NCBI GenBank assembly: GCA_946811695.1
Contig: OX328123.1
Coordinates: forward strand, 38,784,054-38,848,053
DNA: 64,000 bases
Direction of reading: 5' to 3'
Source: Gonocerus acuteangulatus
Lineage: Eukaryota; Arthropoda; Insecta; Hemiptera; Coreidae
The number at the start of each line of letters is the position of its first letter. Positions within the stretch are counted from its first letter, which is position 1. Made by a program: the position numbers and the translations under genes. Shown one piece after another: positions 11,040 to 23,750 of the stretch. A model generated the notes under the pieces. That model did no database searches, was not told where the DNA came from, and saw only the letters and a list, made by a program, of their open reading frames with translations.

Positions 11040-11214
11040 AAGGAATGGTTGGGATTCGGATAAACGATAAAATAATTTTTTTTTAAAAAAAACTCTGTAT
11101 TCATGCTCTTTGGTAGCCTTTCCTTCTAGCTGAAGAAGGCTGCTAAAGAGCATGCAATATTGATTCTTCTGAAAATTAGATTGTTTTTTCTTAGCCGAAT
11201 CCCAACCATTCCTT
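11040..11214. repeat. Foldback element with perfect 20-bp inverted ends
   Basis: AAGGAATGGTTGGGATTCGG at 11040-11059 is exactly mirrored at 11195-11214. Inside, two inverted copies of the CTGAAGAAGGCTGCTAAAGA / GAGCATGCAATATTGAT block meet near 11120-11130. About 175 bases, no ORF. It joins the hammerhead-like core family to the ATTCC-type ends seen at 2305-2605, 7972-8085 and 18590-18668. Confidence 0.75.
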
Positions 11215-11368
11215 TACTTATATCACCTCAACGGCTCATCTATCTTCGTCTCATTTTGTTTTTATTTTTTTACGGCTTTTCAATCCCTGGGTTACGAGCA
11301 CTGTTGATACATATTACAACCGTAATACCGTTTGAAACGGTGGTAAGCTACCGCTACTGTGCAAAGCT

Positions 11369-11370
<2 letters not shown>

Positions 11371-11442
<72 letters not shown>

Positions 11443-11604
11443 GGCGCATCTACTTCTAGGTCATTAGCGCCGACATCCAGGGTGCAGCGAGGAATTTTCC
11501 CAGCGAGCCTTGAGATGAGAAAATTCCTGCCGGAGGTGGGAATCGAACCCACCATCTCCCGCTTATGAATCCAGCGTGCTAGCCACTAGACTACGGGAGA
11601 CCCC
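11371..11604 (-). mobile_element. SINE-A with 70-base poly(A) tail
   Basis: On the minus strand: GTCTCCCGTAGTCTAGTGGC (box A-like), GGTTCGATTCCCACC (box B-like), a body with GGCGCTAATGACCTAGAAG, then an uninterrupted 70-base A tail (T at 11371-11440). The exact 11-bp duplication TGCAAAGCTAA flanks it at 11360-11370 and 11605-11615. The long unbroken tail and perfect duplication point to a recent insertion. tRNA-derived and mobilised in trans by a LINE, by family knowledge. Confidence 0.88.
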
Positions 11605-11615
11605 TGCAAAGCTAA

Positions 11616-12099
11616 TGTACTCAATTTACTGAATAAACTGGTCTAATAAGAAGAATAAATAAATAATAATAATTGTCAAAAAATTGTGCTAAAAGGCTTA
11701 GCGGTCTGAGCGCCTATAATAAATTTAAAAAAATAATGATCATTCCGAAATTATTCATATGTGAGTCACAGTAACTGATCTGAATGGTAATTGTGATAAG
11801 CTAGATAATGCTTTCTGAGCTCTTTAAGTCAACTATCTGCAAGTTTGTAAACATTAGATTAATTATTTTAAATAGATGTTTCACTATAAGAATTTGCTGT
11901 TAATTTGTTTTAGTCCAAAATTCTATCCATGGAGCTCAGTTGTTACTAAAATCTTCGTATTTAATTGTTAAGCAACCGTTTATTAATTTATATTTTAATG
12001 AGTAGGTGTAGTAAATAATAATTAATCTAAAAAAAAGACCTTTTAGACGAAGTGGTATTAACACTCATTAGACAAGTACTGAATGATTTAAGGACCTGG
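11616..12099. other. No gene seen
   Basis: AT-rich, no recognisable content. Confidence 0.4.
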
Positions 12100-12428
12100 A
12101 AAGGTCCTGTGGAAGCGTCCCCTCTGTGGGGTGCTATGGAAACAGGCCGACCATTTCCGAAGACTCCCGAATGACCTGTGGTGGGAGGGGGTGACTGTCG
12201 GGAGGACCTCTCAGAAGGCGATCGCGTATCTTCTGCATCGTACTTACGTATCGTTTGCCGGCATGTACATCAATACGTACCGGCAGTCATGGGGATCCGG
12301 CGCTCGCCGTCGTTAGCCAAACCAATGGACCAGCTGTTCGACTGCGCTCCGACGTTTGCCATCTACCTCACCATAAGGCCGGCCCTCAGGGGGATTCTTA
12401 AGTCACTCAATGATCTCTATTCTCTGTA
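12100..12428 (+). other. Unexplained GC-rich island with two open frames
   Basis: About 330 bases that are clearly more GC-rich than the surroundings. Two plus-strand frames overlap: 12131-12316, opening at a GTG codon, and 12178-12429, whose last codons run into TCTCTGTAAGTATT, a good splice donor lookalike. Protein patches such as PMDQLFDCAPTFAIYLTIRP do not match a family I know. It could be an exon of an unknown gene, a decayed retroelement or a processed fragment. Confidence 0.3.
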
Positions 12429-12742
12429 AGTATTATTTTCTACTAACATAGAAGGAGTCATTAGATTTGCGGATATCATGGAATGTTCCCGATTAACTGA
12501 CCACTTCTATACAGAACAATAGAGTACTGGAAATATAAATTGTAGAATTAGCTACATTTTAAACGGCTTAGAGAATTTTCCGGTGTCCTAAGGACAGTCG
12601 TAAAAGAATTTCACTTTGAACTCATTTGTTGTATAGTCATATGCTTATACCTATTAAATTTTATAAGTCGTTGGACAAATTTCATCATTTTGAAGTCCTT
12701 GGAATAAAATTGCACGTCTATTTTAAATTTAGGGCCATTTCA

Positions 12743-12953
12743 AATATTTATTTATTTACATTTTAACGTCCAGTTATATATAACTCACATTTTTGGAACG
12801 GTTTATCTAGAAGATATCACCCTTTTCTAGGCAGGATAGGGTTAATGTATTATCTTTTTGCGAAAGAAAAGCCATAATCCCTAGTGACAATCGAGCCCAC
12901 GGACTTAGGCCCAGAGAGCTCTCCCCTTATCACTCCCGGCCACCAGGCATACA
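12743..12953 (-). repeat. SINE-C copy
   Basis: Minus strand: GGTGGCCGGGAGTGATAAGG, then box B-like GTGGGCTCGATTGTCACTAG, GGATTATGGCTTTTCTTTCG, a body with GATAAACCGTTCC and GGACGTTAAAATG, and an (AAAT)n-like tail. The body and tail match 20056-20242. tRNA-related, but box A is weak. Confidence 0.65.
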
Positions 12954-15900
12954 TATTTCATGTATAAAAGGTGTATAAGTTACTAGGGTTAATATAAATA
13001 TTTGGGGTTTTCCTTCCCATCATTGTGCTAGAGTAGTCCCTTAGTATATCAACATGAGTCTCCCTCTTGCTAGTTGCATTGGTCTTGCAGAAAACATTTA
13101 GGCTTTCGTCTATCGGTCACACTATACACATGAACAAACAACCGTGATGAAAGAATTCTTATTCATTATAACTTCTCGTCATTCTTTCAATCATTTGTGA
13201 CATATTTGGTGGTGCCGCCGTTGTACTTGTAATTCCGAGCTGTTTTTTGTTTATAATCCAATAGGAGACATGTGAGAAGGAGGATAGATCTATCATGACT
13301 TTCAGACGTATTCTTATGGCAGCCTGATTGCTTTCATATCACCTGTCTGAAATCAATCCAGATTTGGGGTAGAATTGAGCGAATAACAATCTCCAAAACT
13401 GGAGATATTACATTTCGAGATTTGTAAAATTTATTAGGCATTCGAATCTTTCTCGTACTGATTCCTCATTACGGATTATAGCCCTTTTTCACATATTGGA
13501 CAAGCTGTAACAACTGCTGGGAAACCGAGGTTGTTGCAAAGTAAAAATAAAAATAACTGAATTAAGAATACATGACGAACCACCTTCTTTGGTTTATGGG
13601 TATTTTGAACTGCCTGGAGGATATACCAGTATAGGGAAAATGATGAAGGACTTTTACTAATTTTTCAGAATTTTGATTTAGAGATTAATACTGGAAAAGA
13701 GTAATCCAATTGGTTGCTAATGAACCCAATATTTCAAAATTTCGTTTAGACGTTTTGACGTCTAATTTAATCAGAATTGTGTCTACGGTGTGACCGTTGA
13801 AACTACAGTAGGAACATAATTTCCTGGGTTTTGAGACACCTCATTTCGAAAATAATTATTTTTAATAAAGGGGTTTGAAGGTACTCAGGAAGTCGTTACT
13901 ACTCTATTATTGGTAACTACTTTTTATAAATATTGATAAAATTGCTGCAATATAGGCCATGATTTCAACATGCTACGTTCAACTAATGGCATCGAAAGGA
14001 ATGATTTTTGCTTTTTATTTATTTATGGGTTTCCCGATTATTATCCATATCGTTGATGCACCCTCCAAAATAAATAAACAATCGTTATATCTTACTGAAT
14101 ATGTAATCCAATCCATTTTATATAAAATCTCAACAAAAATAATAGGTGATTTTTGATTATTTTTATGAGAAGAAATGTTATGAATTCTTCTTTTTTGTGC
14201 GTGGATGTGATGTCACATCGAACTGGACTTCAATATGTATTCGATATCTTGCAGCTCCAGTTAACCACTCGGAGGTAAAATGTTTTTCTTCCAATTGGCC
14301 GGATTAAACTACATCCCAATAGTACTATGGACTATCGCTTTGGAAGCGATTAATTTTATTAATTACGCATTTAGGAGGCATACGAATAGGAAGTCGCGAG
14401 CAGATCATGTTTCCGTAAATTCTCTTTTACCTCATTGTGGAAGTCCTTTGAAGAATGGGGTCGGGCTCTTCCAGATGTTATATTAAGATCCTATTGAGTT
14501 CTCCTTTCTTGGTTATAAATAGTGAACCTCATGAAAATGTGAATGAAAGTGGCTATACACAGGTGGCTGGAGATGGATGGGAAGGAACGCCAGCTCAGCT
14601 CATCTATTGATTACTCTGCCTGTTATGCCATTCAGATCTTGTACGAATCTATTCCTATTACTCTTACTGCAACTCTTTAAGAACTTTATATTTATCTTAA
14701 ACAGTTATTAAAATTCCCTGTTAATTTGAGAAGAAGAATTCTCATATAACTTATTTCATGAATTCAACGTTTTGGACTATTAAATAGTATATTAATTATT
14801 AGATACTGCAGCAATACCTTTTAAACAATATTTTACAGATACCATTAAATTAAAAAAAAAAAAACAAAAAAAAAACATAGACCACAAATTTAAAGAACAG
14901 GTTAAAACAACACATCTCTAATTGTAATAACACTAAAAATATTAATTTTATAGCATTAGCAAATCATGCCATTACCAGACAGCATAGTTGTGATTATGAC
15001 AGTGTTAAAATTTAAAGAACTGTAAATGATAATAAATCTACAAAATTAACAGAATCCATTTACATAACAAATAATATCAATAGGACTATTCACTTAAAAG
15101 CAGGTGTTAAAGGAGTAGGACCGCATTATGTTGACATACTTAATAAAATTAATCTTTGATGTCCACGAAATAGATGAGTTCATAGTTTAGGTACCTAGTA
15201 CGTACGACTGTGTATTACTGGTATTACCTACTACAAAAACATTAAGAACATTAACTTACAAGACAAAACTTGACATTCAGACAAACCAGTACTCTTCAAC
15301 TGTTTTAAGGTATTTAATGCATTTATTAAAACGTTGGGCCTAAAAATATCAACTCATCTAATTATATTAATACCTCCTGATTTTTTACATATAACATTTT
15401 TCTTTCTTTTTTCCTCCTTCTTTTTTTATTTATTTTAATTGTTTTATAAAAATTACATAGTTTTGTTTTGGTGAAATACGTGTAGTTTCAACGTACGGGT
15501 TGAACACGCAGTTCAAAATAAACTCCCTCGACAGTGTGTTACACCAATGTGGAAAAAATAATCAAATCAAAAACGGTTGCATAGGGAAATACCGTATGAC
15601 TAATTATTCTGAAGTTGAACCATGTTAGGAACTTATTATTTTAATACTCATAATCAAATAACCAAGCATTAGTGTTGTAATTTAAATTAAAAATGGCAAT
15701 ATGTTGTGTTCCTCTGACGCCGAAAAAAATATATTTTCATTAATTTTCTCTTTGCATAATTCCTTGACCATTTTCAGTGAATTTCTTATTTAATATCTTT
15801 ACGTTTTCAGTCAGGGTCATAATTTTTCTCTATTTTACTATATTTTTATTTTATAGTCTCTTCTAACTTGTAGCTTGTATTGTTCTCATTGCCTTATTAA

Positions 15901-18589
15901 ACCTTGACACATTTTGCTTAGCGCAGTCTTTACTTGATTTAAAATTCCTGTTTTCTTTTCACTGTTTTCTTCTTAGATGTTCATATCTTATTAAGAAATC
16001 TTTTCTCATGACGTATCAAGATAGCCTTCGCTCCCATCTCTCTTATTGTTTCTTAATAAAAACACTTAATGGTGTATTTAATATTATCCTGTTACCTTAT
16101 CTTTAAATTAAATACCTCTGGTAATTTGCCTTGAGTTTGCTTTTACTATATGTGAATTTTATATATACTCGTATGGCAACAAAAATACTTTGTTCCATTT
16201 GAATGGTATTCTATCGATCATCCCTTCGTTTTTAACCCTGAGATTTTTATTTTATTTTATTATTATTATTATTACTTTTTTTATTATTTTTTTTCGTCAA
16301 TTTGCTTGAAACATTCACCATAAAAATTATTTTCGGTGTCGAGTCGCTTTTTTCCACACTGAACACAGAATAGCGCTAACATGTACTCCTTGTTTCGTTG
16401 TTTAGCAATTCTGTTATTTTATTAAATCTTTCTAATTCGCATCCATGATGATGAGGGATCTTACGAAAATAAACTCAGAACCCATAGCTTCTATAATTAA
16501 AATATGTAATTAGAATGTAATTAGATTACTATTGAATATTTATGCGATTCCAAGCAGCTGTGGGCTCCTCTGACATGTGTTCAAACTGGCAAACGTACCT
16601 GGTTTATCAGTGACTGACGCCTGTGACCGGCGAACCGTATTATATTTTGTTGGGGCCCCTCTTATCAAAGAGTAGATTGCTTACAATGTAGTTGACTTAA
16701 TTTTAAACCGATACTGCCTTTGTGACTTCTCTCCTTTCTTGATATTTTCCTACAAATTTTATCTTATCTGGTATCCTTATTCTCCCTTTTTTGTGTGTGT
16801 GTGTGAAACTATCTGGATGATATAGAAAGTAAATTTATCTTTTCCTGTTCGAACAGTTAATCTTTTTGTAATCTCTGGTTACTGATTCATTGTTTAAACT
16901 GTTATTAAAGAAAGCAGTCGCTGAACCGGATCCAAAGGGACTGTATTTGACCATGGTCCGGCTGCCTGATTTTATTAAGATACGATACGTGTGGTTGCTG
17001 CCCGGTTATAATGTAAAATTAAGGCATGAAAATCTTTTGTTTTACATCATGAGTGAGTCATCGTCTAACTTTTAGATTACTAAAGAAGACAACCACTAAA
17101 CAAAATGAAACTCATTACGGATTCTTTCAAAATCCTATATCTTCTTAGGCCCGCCCTATTCATTAGGCGAAAATAAAGACGTTCTCTGTTTTCATTACGT
17201 GTTCTGTTCAGGAATCCGTGACTTTAGAGTTAACATACTACAAGAGAGTCGATTGTAAACCACTATGCAGACAAAGTAATGTGGTATTAACAATAAACCA
17301 TTTTCCCTCTGCAAAGAACAATATATTTTAACATCTCAAAATTGATTTGTTACTTATATGTGGTATAAATATTATTTCAGATTATTTCTCACAACCTGTA
17401 CTTCTTATTCTTTTTGATTATTAATTGGTAAAATGTCCTTTACAGCTAGAATATATAGAAAAACATTTAGTTCTAAATGACTGTGCCTAAATAAAGTATA
17501 AGAATCTGGATTTGCAACGAGCTTTGTAGTCAATAGGTTTAAAACATCTATCTGAAATATTTCTGATGTTGCTTGAATTTAACAAGGTTTATATTTATTA
17601 ACATACACTGAATGTTTTTAGACATTGTAAAAGTTGAAAGTTTTTTTTATTTATTTAGAATTTCAAATTTGTAAACCATTTGAACAACTATAATTTTTAA
17701 ACAAAAATGTATTTACTATTTTATTTACATAATGAGCCATATATCAGAATACGTTTTGAGAATGTCTAGGAAAATGTCTTTATTACTAAATTTTTCTTTT
17801 GGCTGTGCCGTTGCAAAATAAAAGAGCTGAGTAATCTTTTTTTTTTTTTTTTTTTTTTTTTGTAAAATTAAATATAAATAGAAATAGATTATGTTGCTTA
17901 CAAAAGTCATCAGAAAGTTTCATTGAGTATTCGGTTCCATTGAATAATTAGTAAATAATGTTTTGAACTCAACATTCTGGGATAGTCGGGCATTGCCGAT
18001 TCAGCGATTACGTTTTTAACGAAACCTCTTTTTTTACTTACTAGGCATTGTGAGCATTTTTTTCAACACAATTTCAATGCACTCTCTTCTTATTTAATTC
18101 AGAATCATTTTACACACATGTATTATTTTCGAACTTTAATAAACAAAAAATTTCCAGTAATTTTTGAATTTATTTGAATGATTAACTACTCTTGTTGACC
18201 TCACTTTGGTATTCTCAGCTTTACTGTTGATTTTATTGTGATCCACTATCCTACCAAACCTTCTCAGAAGTCGCACCTTTTCATCTGTTTTTTGTACTTA
18301 TACGTACCTATGTGTAAAGATACTAATCTTCAGTAAGGAAAAAATTATTTTATACTTTCCCGGGAAACGACTGTTGAGGTCGATTTATGTCAGAAATCAC
18401 TCTTTTATGATCTGAGTATAATTTAATGAATTTTTCGAAATTTTCTCATCCCGCTGTTATGGGTGCCAATGTTAGCTGTGGTTTAAAACCATCCCACTAG
18501 AATTGCATCACTGCATTGAAATCCCACTCAATATTGAAGAACTAATCTTCGTTTATAATGGGCATGGAGGTAGTTAGCCTTTGCAGTGA
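12954..18589. other. 5.6 kb without recognisable genes
   Basis: AT-rich. Contains A-rich tracts near 14852-14876, a (TAT)n run near 16257-16275 and a T-run at about 17838-17861. Short frames at 13959, 14280, 16890 and 17725 have no recognisable motifs. Distal 5' exons of the HECW gene could lie here unseen if they are short. Confidence 0.4.
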
Positions 18590-18668
18590 TACGAAGACAA
18601 GGGATGGTTGGGATTTCAATGCAGATTTCTTTCTCCTAGCCGAATCCCAACCATCCCTTGTCTTCGTA
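18590..18668. repeat. Perfect 26-bp inverted repeat (hairpin)
   Basis: 18590-18615 (begins TACGAAGACAAGGGATGG) is exactly reverse-complemented at 18643-18668, with a 27-base spacer holding CTCCTAGCCG. Its ends match the ATGGTTGGGATT termini of the foldback at 11040-11214. It therefore looks like an internally deleted member of that family. Confidence 0.75.
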
Positions 18669-18845
18669 ATCTTCGTTTAATATTTTAAACATTAGTTACG
18701 TTTTTTGATGGTCTTGTTGAGCTTATTTCTTGACCAATATTCTTTAACCTATTCTCTATGAAAGGGAATATGGATTACATACATATAAACTAAATTCTCC
18801 TGTTCTGCGTATTGTAATATCTCAGTATTTAGAAAGAAAAAGGCG

Positions 18846-18968
18846 TCTTCCCGCAGAGCAGTCAGATGGAAGCAGGGCCGCCACATCTCAGAGCCGGGCC
18901 CGGGACCAGATCACGGGCCCCCTTCACATAGCCGGGCCCTCACTTCCCAGAGCCAGACTGAAAATTCT
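18846..18968. repeat. GC-rich repeat fragment
   Basis: Repeated GCCGGGCCC motifs (GAGCCGGGCCCGGGACC, then AGCCGGGCCCTCAC) in otherwise AT-rich sequence. No ORF and no clear ends. Probably a transposon fragment; family unknown. Confidence 0.35.
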
Positions 18969-20055
18969 AGTACTTTGCTATAGGACTTTGGACATTTTAA
19001 AATTATTTTCATCTTGAGTTTTGAGCGAAACGAGAATAAAAGCCGACAATCGGTGCAGCAAAGGTCACTTTCGGTAATTGTAGTTTTATTACGACTCCTA
19101 ATGAAATATACTATTCTGGGACTGCACTTGTTTGGACGTTTATGTACATGTAGAAAAATATAGATCCCATTCTAATAAATATGTTTAAACTATACTAAAT
19201 ACACCTTTATGTTTTTGTTTTTTTTGTTTTTTGTTTTTTTGGGAGGGGATACATAATTATTTAAAATTGACCGAAATGGACTCTATTTTGGAAACACTTT
19301 ATCATTAATTGGTTTATGTATCTTGAGTAAGTTATGATCTCAATATAGATGGAATAAAATCAAAAAGGTCGGAAATAAATAAAGGAGGAAAACAATATGT
19401 AAAAATAAATATTTATACTCGAATATAATAGAATGTGTATAACATCCACATAGAATTTCAAATATATTAGAGAAGCTTATACTTAAAATATGTCTTTATT
19501 TCTTGCATTTGCCACTATCGTTCTTTTTAATTGTATTTAATGTACCTATATGATTATAACAAACTCAATGCAATTAAATTTTATGAAAGTGTTAATTTTG
19601 CTAGTTTTCAGGAAACTCCTTTCCCATTAGTTTCAAATATATAACCAAAAAATAATATACGCAAGAAATCAAAAATTACGGTCGCTTAAGGTATATGTAC
19701 ATTTTGGTTCAAGTAAGGCCCTTTATTATTGGACCAAATTTGCTTGTTTTTAGAATATGTCTCTCTTGTTAGTTTCTTATGTTATATTTAGGGACAATAA
19801 ATTTGGTATTAGGTGCGAGTTTCGAGAACCCCCCTCTTACAAAATAACTTTTTTTCTCGATTAACCAGCTCATTGTTCCTTTGCTATAAAAATCTAGCAT
19901 TCCGAGTTTCTTCGTGAAAGAACAATACATACCTTCGGAAAGTGTTAATCATGGTGGCCATTATCGTGCCACAGCATTACGTATAAAATCTCAGTTTTAG
20001 CGTTTTTCCTCCCTCCCTTCATATTGGTAGTAGAAGTGGCTGTTATAGATGAAGA
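18969..20055. other. No gene seen
   Basis: AT-rich with a T/G-rich run near 19216-19245. Nothing recognisable. Confidence 0.4.
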
Positions 20056-20242
20056 TTTATTTATTTAAATTTTAACGTCCATTTATTATGAATTACGAAT
20101 TTTAGGACGGTTTATTTGAAGAAAGCTTTTCAAAAAATTATGGTTGTTAGCTTTTAGTCACAATAATGCACATCCAGTGAGGGAATTGAATTCTTGCAGC
20201 TGTGTGGCCTTTACATGATGCAAATAAAGCGATCCCTGGCGG
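20056..20242 (-). repeat. SINE-C copy, degenerate
   Basis: ATTTATTTAAATTTTAACGT, then TTTTAGGACGGTTTATTTG, parallels 12743-12830 in order and spacing. The tRNA-like head toward 20242 is badly decayed. Confidence 0.55.
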
Positions 20243-20439
20243 AAACTGTTAGAGATTAACCGTATTGTTTCTTAATTAACACGGCTCATTAAATCACAGG
20301 AATAGCTATTTCTTTCATGAACATAAACCTGCCAGGGAGTATTATTGCTGGAATATTATTGTTTGACTCTTCTGCCTTTATAAAAACCCGATTTCATTTT
20401 CACTCCCTATATCTACTTACAGCTTCTAACATCATTCTC

Positions 20440-20540
20440 AGGGACATATAACATATAAGTGTTAGCCTTTTCCGGGACATTGATAAAACCGGGCGGGACA
20501 CCGAAACAATTGCAAAATACCGGGACAGTCCCGGTCAAAC
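20440..20540. repeat. CCGGGACA-rich repeat fragment
   Basis: CCGGGACATTG, CGGGCGGGACACC and ACCGGGACAGTCCCGGTC occur within 100 bases. This pattern suggests a transposon end. The minus-strand open frame across it (20413-20661) is probably fortuitous. Confidence 0.3.
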
Positions 20541-21230
20541 CGTGATGTATGGCAAGCATATCCTTAGAGTTTTCTAGATGAGGTAATAATATCCTGAACC
20601 CTTGCACAGCCTCCCCGCCTATAACCTTGGTAATGCTCGCAAATATAATGGGTATTTCCAAATAACTTTTTGTAAAGATAAACTTTTAAATTTTAACACC
20701 GATTGAATAACATATAGTATGACGGGAACCGTGCTATAATAAACTGCACAAAATTGTATAGTAACGTAATTTTAATGAAACATTATTAGCCGTGACTCTG
20801 AATGCGACGTGGGGTGGAAACCGCGTTATTTATTTTATAAATAATTTAAACATCTGATAAAAACAAATATTAAATTCTTATATTTACTGTATTCATGGAC
20901 TTGGTGAGGATTATACTCAGGTTAAGTAGCCCCTTCTGGATAGCTTTTACCAGTAAAACATCTCTTTGCCTTCTGGTAACATAGCTTGATTCTCCATTCA
21001 TTGTGGTTTAGCTAGGTAGTGGAATGAAACTCTAGGTATGTCCGCTCTTGAAAGTTTTCCCTCTCTCAAATCTCGGTGCAGATCAAATTGCTCTCTGCAC
21101 GCTATCACTCTCTCTCCCTCTCTCACTCTTTCTATCTCTCTTCATTCCTCTCCTCAGATATATAAATTTCATTAGCAATTTTTATTTTATTTTAAATCTA
21201 ATCACACAATATGATGAGAAACAATAAAAA

Positions 21231-22141
21231 GTCCGTCACGCAGGAGCTGCATAACTAAGCACTTTCCTCAGAATTTGGGTAGTGTAGACTGCTTTCCAGA
21301 ATAATTTGTTTACAATATCCGATAAAATAAAATAAAAACATGAATAGTTCTCTTTTAATTTTGTAATGAGTAAGTGTTCAATTACTAATTTTGTAATTAA
21401 TTTGCTTCCTGAGTTATGTTTAGACATGGCATTTGTACTTCATTAATACAAAAAACTCCATATTTTTGCCTTTTGATCTGACGCAGGAACAGGATACAGT
21501 CCCTCTAGTGGGAGATAGCGCTCCTTGTGGCGGCCTTGCGAACCTACGCCTGGTGGGCTATTCTATTGAAATATATTACAAAGTAAACCCCCCTTTCCGA
21601 TTGACCGATTTAGATCATTTTTACAAAACGTCTTTCTCATGAGTTACCCACGACGTATACCGCGTTTCGTTACAATACAGCAGAAATTACGACCGATATG
21701 AGTATATTTGTAATTTGGGTCCGGAGTAAACCCACCCCCCTCCTAATGAACCGATTTTGTTTATTTTTACAACACATATTTACCTGTAGATTACCACTAC
21801 GAATACCGAGTTTCGTCGAAATATAACAAAAATCACGGCTGCTAGTGGCGAATTGGTATTGTGGGTCCGGAGTAAACCCCCCTCCTAATGAACCGATTTA
21901 GTTTATTTTTACATCTCACTTTTCTCTCTATATTACCACTACGAATACCAAGTTTCGTTGAAATATAACAAATATTACGGCTGGCATGGAAAAATTAGTG
22001 TTTTGGGTTCGGGGTAAACCCCCCCCCCCCTTCCGGTGGACCGATTTTGGTGGTTAACGAACTCGTTCAATCGTTTGATAATTGAATGCTATATACCAAG
22101 TTTCGTGTAGAAAAAACAAAAACTCTGGCCCCCATCGTGTT

Positions 22142-22213
<72 letters not shown>

Positions 22214-22217
22214 TAGG

Positions 22218-22263
<46 letters not shown>

Positions 22264-22389
22264 TAAATTTTAACGGGGGTCATTTTCGGTGTCTACTAGG
22301 TAGGATCGATAAAGATTTGAAGAAATTTTTCAAAAATCCCGTCATGAGTCCAACCTCAATAGCTACTTTCCTTTGGAGGAAAGTGCTAA
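21231..22389 (-). mobile_element. DINE-like element, reverse copy
   Basis: On the minus strand it runs from the 5' hairpin (22365-22384), through GTAGCTATTGAGGTTGGAC, a (TA)n/(GATA)n microsatellite (22145-22262) and tandem units with CGAAACTCGGTATTCGTAG, to the 3' block TTCTGAGGAAAGTGCTTAG, the hairpin and GTGACGGAC at 21231. Same order as 5450-6723 with fewer tandem units. Confidence 0.7.
22145..22262. repeat. (TA)n and (GATA)n microsatellite
   Basis: About 65 bases of TA followed by about 50 bases of GATA, inside the DINE-like copy. Confidence 0.9.
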
Positions 22390-23483
22390 AAGAGATATTT
22401 TTTCCTTTTGTTTGAAAGGGAGATGTCCCTTAGTTTATGAAATCAGAGAGGGTAGAAACCCTTTTTTTATTCTTTGACCAAAAAGTAATTTATCCTTACC
22501 ATTAAATGTTTTGAGAGATGAGAATAATAATATTATCTCCGAATCAAATTCAATTATTTACGAGTGTCTGAAACTTCCCAAGTTAATGCGAAAAACGTAA
22601 TTGGAATTTCTGACTAAGTATTTTCATTAAGAAATAAATAAAACCTTATTTATATTTGGACTTATAAAAATAAATAGTGAATCTATCCCTCATTGGTGTT
22701 TTATAAAAAGCGAACTGATAATGAAAGTTGATAAGAATAGTTATGTTTAGTACAGCGGATCGGTTGCTGCGCTTTCTCCCTTTCAAGATGCCTTTGATAT
22801 TACTCCAAGTGTTGTAGAAGTATATAGAATAATAATATAGATGGTTCTATTAAATTAGATTATTCAATCACTCTAATAGTTGACTGAGAAGATCAGTTTT
22901 CTTATTAATTTTTCTTTCGAAAGTGGGGTTACTCTTTACTCCTTTAATTCATATTTCAATGTTTGCAACAAAAGGGATGCAGAACAATTTCTCTTGGAAT
23001 GTGCCTTATACATCAGAATTATAGTTCTTAGAATTGCAACTAGAGGCTGGGGGTAAGGTGCCTTCTCGGTTTCCATTGTGCCTCTCCTTTCTCAAGTTTC
23101 CCTGGGACCACTCCTTCTCAAGCTGCCTCAACGAACATTCCACATACACTGTAGCTAATTTTATTGATTTATTTTTTCATATGCTCTCCCATAAGGGCCC
23201 TAAGTAATAATTGTCCTTTGGGTTGCTTTGTATGTTCTTACAGATCACTTGAGGGTACTTTTGAAACTTCAAGGATCGTTACTACAACTCAATTACACAC
23301 AAATAATTTGTCATTTTTTCGAAGCGAGACTTTTCTGGTCAAAATTAAGATTTTTCATTGATTGAAGAAAAACAATTAATAGATTCGTATAAACAAAACG
23401 TAACATTTCTGCTCGTAATATCTACCGGACATCAATAGAACAATGAAGAATACAATGAAGAATACGTTGTTGTGTGCGTGATA
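22390..23483. other. No gene seen
   Basis: AT-rich, no recognisable content. Confidence 0.4.
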
Positions 23484-23750
23484 TTCATGGGCGTTAGAAA
23501 ATAATTTCGGGAGGGGCTGGGAAAATTTCGGGGGGGGGGGGGCTGAGACCATTTCCGGGGTATGGAATACTAACAATTTAGAACTTGGAATAGTTTTAAA
23601 CAACTAAAACGCTATTACACCCAAAATAAAATATTTTTTATCAACATAGTGATCTTATTTAATTTATTTTTAAGGGTTTACGACACATTTTTACCGATCA
23701 ACTCAAAATTTTGGAGGGGGGCTGCAGCCCCCCTCATATATGCCCATGGT
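23484..23750. repeat. MITE-like repeat with GGGG-rich ends
   Basis: Ends CATGGGCGTTAG and ATATGCCCATGG are inverted (CATGGGC/GCCCATG). The interior holds a G-run, GGTATGGAATACTAACA, GAACTTGGAATAGTT and GCAGCCCCCCTC. The repeat at 41931-42115 shares the interior blocks in the same order, so this is an interspersed family. Confidence 0.6.

Noticed and set aside
11160..11459. 99-codon frame ending in poly-Phe
   Set aside because: It reads through the T run that is the reverse strand of the SINE-A poly(A) tail.
16890..17075. 61-codon frame in a slightly GC-richer patch, considered as a HECW upstream exon
   Set aside because: No resemblance to WW or C2 sequence and no convincing acceptor/donor pair around it.
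20413..20661. 82-codon minus-strand frame
   Set aside because: Spans a CCGGGACA-rich repeat fragment, with no motif; likely fortuitous.
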